Source: Endothia cerciana (taxonomy: Eukaryota; Ascomycota; Sordariomycetes; Diaporthales; Cryphonectriaceae). From it: a stretch of DNA of 64,000 bases. Position numbers and translations under genes: made by a program. This document shows, piece after piece, positions 59,759 to 64,000 of this stretch; positions within the stretch are counted from its first letter, which is position 1, and the number at the start of each line of letters is the position of its first letter. Where the stretch lies: contig JALRMH010000001.1 of assembly GCA_026119935.1 (NCBI GenBank), positions 2,480,001-2,544,000 on the forward strand. Direction: 5' to 3'. The notes under the pieces are model-generated. The model searched no databases. It was not told the origin of the DNA and was given only the letters and a program-made list of their open reading frames with translations.

Positions 59759-60793
59759 GAATTTTTTTTTTTGTTTTTTTTTTTTGTTTGTAACAAGGAA
59801 TGAGGGACTCTACGCTCATGTACGGCGGAAGCCACCCTCCCCCCCATTTGGATATACACGTTCCCGGGGACCACTGGCACAAGATGAAATTCGCAAAACC
59901 CCGGAGTCGCGGGTCGGGGCTTTCGGCCTCTAAAAGGCACTAAAGCAAGGGCAATTTTGGCAAGGGGGTCTCGGATGGTTCCCTCTTTTTTTATTTTATT
60001 TATTTTATTACTTCTTGGTAGATATACAAGCCATCCTGATGGAGCAAAAGCGTGGGTGGAAAGGGCAATTCGAGCCGCGGTCCTGTTTTGTTTGACGGTC
60101 GAGCCGTGCTCGAAGTCTCTTGCACATCAGGATTACGTACTGCACATAGTAAGTAGCTTGAGCTTTGAGAATGGAAACGTTTGAAAGGTGAGCGACGTGG
60201 CATGCTCGCGTGGACCCGTCCACCGCGTCCATGCCCAGTTGTGCTGCAGCTGGTCCGGACTGGAAATGATGCATACACCGGCTCGGCTGCTGGGCCAGAG
60301 CCGTGGGAGCTCAGCTCGAGCTCACGATGCCCCACGGCGTCCCAGGCCGTGGACGTACCAGAGTACTGCCCTGGCCCCAGGAGGGCCCGGGTGGATGCTC
60401 GAGACCAGGAACGTGGACGAGCAGCCCACTCGGGCTGCGTGGGCCGGTTCTGATTTGATCTCATCTTGCATGGGGCGAGCCCCCTCCGTAGCGTGCCACG
60501 CCGCCACGCAGGAACCAGCGAGCACACGACATCTTTGCATGTGAAGGGGAGAGAGGGCGGGATGATTTGCGCAGGGCTGGCCTCCCTCTCCCCCGGCCCT
60601 CTTGACACCTCACTTCACCTCACCTCGCCCTCACCTCGGCAGGCAGGACGCCACCACCCTGCCTGCAGTTGAAAGAGAAAGGAACAGGCCGGCGGGATCT
60701 CTCTCTCGCGGGGGGGGGGGGGGGCGCACAGGAAGGGCAAGCTGTCTGTTTGTTGTTGCTGCAGCGGGGTGACAGGTCGCATCTCTGACTCGG

Positions 60794-60825
<32 letters not shown>

Positions 60826-62380
60826 CGCGGGTGCGGATTTCGTGTGAAGGTAGTCTGCCAATATCAAATCTCGCCTTCGTCGGTGCGACGTGCCGCGTGC
60901 CAACTCTTTAAAATTAGAATGAACTCTCTGGAGATCAACAGGACCCACCACAAATCTCTCTGGCAGCGAATCTATCACGGTCGTTGGGTGACTCGACGAG
61001 GAAGGGCCTGTCAAGACCTTGATGTCTGGGTGCCATAGTAAGTGAGGGGGGAGAGGGAGAGGGAGAGGGAGAGGGGGAGAGAGAGAGAGAGAGAGAGTCG
61101 TGTGACTGTGTTTTGCAAGTTGTGCAACAGGTCTTGTCGAGGAGCCATAGGGCAATTATAGGGGGGGGGGGGTGGGCTGTGGGCGGCCGCATAATCTGAC
61201 CAGGATGACGCGACTGGGGAGTTGCAACACGTTGAGTAGCCGCCTTGTTTCTGACTTCCCGTCTCGTCTCGTGCGTCCATCCATCCATCCTCATCCAGCT
61301 CGCTGGCTGCTGCGTACCCTCGCGATGTGATCGCCTCCCCCTCTGCTGGCGCCTCGTCTCTGGCTCCTCTGCCCCCCCCCCCCCCTGGCTCCCCTCGTTC
61401 TCTTGTCCCTCTCTAATCTGCGCGTGATACCAAGACTCCGTATCCACCAGGCCCGCGCAAGGTGCACCAGCTGGTCCATCCTCGTCCCCCTACGCTCGTT
61501 CGGACCTTCGTGTCTTAGTTTCTCCTTCCAACCAGGCAGGGCAGCTGGTGCCTTGTCTCTGGTCCAGGCTGGCGCGCATCCCGCCTTTTCATCCTTCCCT
61601 CCCTTACAGAGTACATAGCACCCGTGCGACCACCCACCCACACCCGCCCACCTCACCTCGCCTCGCCTCACCTATCCGCGCCCTCTCCCTGCCTCCAGCG
61701 AATCGCGGCTACTCCAACCTGTCTTGCACACGATTTTTCCTGGCTGCCTACATCATACTGCGTCCAGAGACAGACTCAGTCCTGACAGACACGTCGCTCT
61801 TTATCCACTCTGGCCTCAGGTCCTGTAACCTGCGCCCACCTCAGACCTGTCACGCGCGAACCCCTGAAGAGCTGGAATTCCCAAAGGAAGAGCCCGCCTG
61901 GCCTGGCTGTTGTACCCTATACTCCGTGTCGCACCTCCCAGCGCGACAAACGCCGCACTCCGACCGAGCTGCGGCCTGCCTGTCGAGCCCTGCCGCGCCC
62001 ATTGCTTCTGCAGGAACCGCTCCAGCCACCTGCCAGCCATCGCATCGCATCGCATCGCACCGCACTTGGGCCCTCCGTTGGCTGCCCAGGCCCCCCCCCC
62101 TCCCCTCTCCCGGAGCGGGCGTTGATATAAGACAGCAAGACCATACAGAGAAAGGGCGGCACAGCGCGTCGCTCAAAGGGGCCGCAGGAAAGCCTGGGGC
62201 GACCTCTGTCCTTGAGCTACACCCGACCTTCCAACTATGAGCCTTTCGAGGTTATTCGCAGCCAAGCTTTCGTTTACAGGTTCATAAGACCACGGGGACC
62301 GAGCCGGCCATGCCTCGTGTGGACCACCACTCCCTGCTACCACAACCAGATCATCGACCACCCCCCTACAAACCCTCACC
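59759..62380. other. Intergenic region with several microsatellites
   Basis: T-rich run at 59761-59787 after the stop codon, 15 G at 60710-60724, (AC)n at about 60795-60822, GGGAGA/GA tracts at 61048-61097, G run near 61160, C run near 61374. No gene is supported. The last few hundred bases are probably the leader of the KAR9-like gene. Confidence 0.5.
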
Positions 62381-64000
62381 ATGACCGAGTCCTCCATACG
62401 CCCGCCCCCTGGGGCCCGGCTGCTGTTCGCGAGTCGGCGCTCTCACTCTCCCTCGGCCTCGCTGTCTCCCACACATCGCCAGCAACCCTCCGACGATTTC
62501 ATATCCCACCTTTCTCCATTAACCGCCCTGGACACGTTCCGCGCCCCCACCGGGCCCCTGAAGGCTTGCATGGACGCCGCGACCGCGGCCGAGCGGAACT
62601 TCGCCTTGCGGGCCGCCGTCGCGTCCAAGAACATCTACGAGTGGCTGGATGAGCTGCGCGACTGGCCATGGCCTGCGCAGGGTGGGGCTGGCTTCCAGGC
62701 ACCGGCCCCCGCGAAGGGTATCCCCTCGGCGCGTGGGAGATCCGGGTCGACGGTCGACGGGGCGCAAGAGAAGAAGCCTACAGAGGCCGACGAGAAATAC
62801 ATCGGCTGCCTCCCGGAGCCGGACGTGGCGCGGTACGAGACGCGCCTCGACCAGATCCAGGCCGAGCTGGACAGGCTCGAGATTGAGGATATCAAGAAGC
62901 ACGTCCTGCACAACCATATCATGCCGCTGTCGAGACCCGGCACCCCGGCCAGCCCGACTCTCGAGCGCCAGTTCGGCCTGGTCTCACTCGCGCCCTACAC
63001 GAGGATGGACGACCTGACCGCTGTGATCACGGCCACCGTCGTCCAGGCGTTGCCAAACCTCTCGAAGCTCATCCGGCTCATGAGCATGTGGACTGTGCGC
63101 CTGACAGTCCTGCGACGGGTACCATCGTGGTTGGACGCGGTGGCCGACGCCCAGTCCGCCGTCCAGACCGGTTGGGCCATGATCAGGCCAGAGCCGGAGT
63201 CTCAGGGCGGGGGATCCTCGACCGGCCAGACCGCTCGGACCCCGGTGCTCTCCCAACACGACTTTGAAGTGATGAGACTCGTCCTGGAAAGGGAGGTCTC
63301 AAAGGCGGCGCAGGCTCTCGACTTCATGCTTGACACCCTCGAGGGCCGGGATGACATCCTGCCGGATGAATGGCTTGATCGCATGGAGGCTGTGGAGCGC
63401 GACCTCTCTGGGTGGATTGCTGCTTGTGAGAGGACAGTCCGCGACGCGGAGCTTGCAGCTTCGAAAGAGCATACCGAACAGGCTGCCGTCGAGAAGTCGG
63501 ACGAGGCTACGGAAGGCGACTCCGAGGAAGACGGAAGTGCTCGGGCCGGCGCCGCCGCCTCAGACCTGGTGATCAGTGTTGAGCACGTCACCGATGGCGC
63601 GAAAGCTGTAGACAGCCGGGCTGGTGAGCCAGACGGGCCTATCCCGAGCGTGGGAGCTGACGATACCTCCCACGGATCCCCAGCTATCGCTGTCACGAAC
63701 GAATCGGGGTCGGCCCAGAGGGGCAACGACAACGGCGATGGAGAAATGTTCGAACTGGAGCTGGACGGCGACGACTTCTCGCTGGGCCCCAGTCACGGGT
63801 ACCGCGAGTCATTACGGCCACAGACTAAACCCTCCACCGGTGCCCAGGCGCGGCGGCGAGACCCATCGAGGACGCCGGAGCTACTGCCGGCGAACAGCAG
63901 TCGACGGTCCCCACACACTCCGCCACGCGAGACCCGGTCGGTGTCGCTGCCGCTGAGCGATATGCCGCCAGTGCCGGAAGATCCGGAGGATGAGGACGAG
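62381..64000 (+). CDS. kar9: KAR9-family cortical microtubule/karyogamy protein, 3' end outside window
   Basis: The ATG at 62381 (context CTCACCATGACC) opens 540 codons without a stop to the last base. Start MTESSIRPPPGARLLFASRR. Recognisable KAR9 Pfam features: FALRAAVASKNIYEWLDELRDWPWP, then YIGCLPEPDVARYETRLDQI, LEIEDIKKHVLHNHIMPLSR, DDLTAVITATVVQALPNLSKL and SMWTVRLTVLRRVPSWLDAV. Later parts are acidic and Ser/Pro-rich. KAR9 links EB1-type microtubule tips to type V myosin to orient spindles and move nuclei. The C-terminal microtubule-tip and basic region is outside this window. No intron is needed in the visible part. Confidence 0.87.
   Translation, partial: MTESSIRPPPGARLLFASRRSHSPSASLSPTHRQQPSDDFISHLSPLTALDTFRAPTGPLKACMDAATAAERNFALRAAVASKNIYEWLDELRDWPWPAQGGAGFQAPAPAKGIPSARGRSGSTVDGAQEKKPTEADEKYIGCLPEPDVARYETRLDQIQAELDRLEIEDIKKHVLHNHIMPLSRPGTPASPTLERQFGLVSLAPYTRMDDLTAVITATVVQALPNLSKLIRLMSMWTVRLTVLRRVPSWLDAVADAQSAVQTGWAMIRPEPESQGGGSSTGQTARTPVLSQHDFEVMRLVLEREVSKAAQALDFMLDTLEGRDDILPDEWLDRMEAVERDLSGWIAACERTVRDAELAASKEHTEQAAVEKSDEATEGDSEEDGSARAGAAASDLVISVEHVTDGAKAVDSRAGEPDGPIPSVGADDTSHGSPAIAVTNESGSAQRGNDNGDGEMFELELDGDDFSLGPSHGYRESLRPQTKPSTGAQARRRDPSRTPELLPANSSRRSPHTPPRETRSVSLPLSDMPPVPEDPEDEDE

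Noticed and set aside
61548..62240. 230-codon plus ORF upstream of the KAR9-like gene
   Set aside because: It lies in the C/T-rich probable leader, has no domain and is opposed by similar minus frames.

Overview
This 64 kb window comes from a filamentous ascomycete, most likely a Sordariomycete. The support is: short spliceosomal introns (46-494 bp, GTRNGT donors, CTRAC-like branch sites); GC-rich third positions; homologues of fungal regulators such as a STRIP/HAM-2 subunit, a VIB-1-type Ndt80 factor, a 71-residue GRG-1/CCG-1 protein and KAR9; and decayed repeats whose stop codons look RIP-like. I see no bacterial operons, viral genomes or CRISPR arrays, and no convincing biosynthetic cluster.

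Layout. 1-2.2 kb (minus): 5' part of a STRIPAK-complex gene (STRIP/HAM-2/PRO22/Far11), cut by the window edge and carrying a one-base frameshift at a homopolymer. 3.25-5.8 kb (plus): an RWD plus RING-between-RING E3 ligase (RNF14/Itt1 type) with a GC-AG intron. 5.8-19.9 kb: a long gene-poor stretch containing an assembly scar (homopolymers and NNN near 7.7-8.1 kb) and simple repeats. 20.0-22.2 kb (plus): VIB-1/XprG-like Ndt80 transcription factor. 24.7-27.2 kb (plus): a DUF2011-like basic protein and an ER dolichyldiphosphatase. 28.0-30.2 kb (minus): a seven-helix membrane protein with a long tail. 30.2-36.3 kb: nothing recognised. 36.3-38.4 kb (minus): an EBP/EXPERA sterol-isomerase-like protein and GRG-1.

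38.6-50 kb is an accessory, repeat-rich stretch. It holds coding-like debris, an orphan ORF, a truncated Copia retrotransposon with nonsense mutations, tandem repeats, and an F-box gene killed by a solo LTR with a perfect 5-bp target-site duplication plus two stop codons. A tRNA-Glu(CTC)-like gene lies at its right edge. 51.2-52.2 kb (minus): a type II membrane protein, probably a Golgi glycosyltransferase. 56.8-59.8 kb (plus): a Zn2Cys6 fungal_trans transcription factor of the CTF1/Far type. 62.4 kb to the edge (plus): the N-terminal 540 codons of a KAR9-family microtubule protein, which is open to the end of the window.

The genes are independent eukaryotic units, not an operon. Three of them (HAM-2-like, VIB-1-like, KAR9-like) belong to families that act around hyphal fusion, post-fusion incompatibility and nuclear positioning, but nothing in the sequence shows a functional link. 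The best-supported unusual observation is the F-box locus at 47.9-50.0 kb. Removing the solo LTR and one copy of the 5-bp duplication restores one continuous frame apart from two stops of the CpA-to-TpA type.
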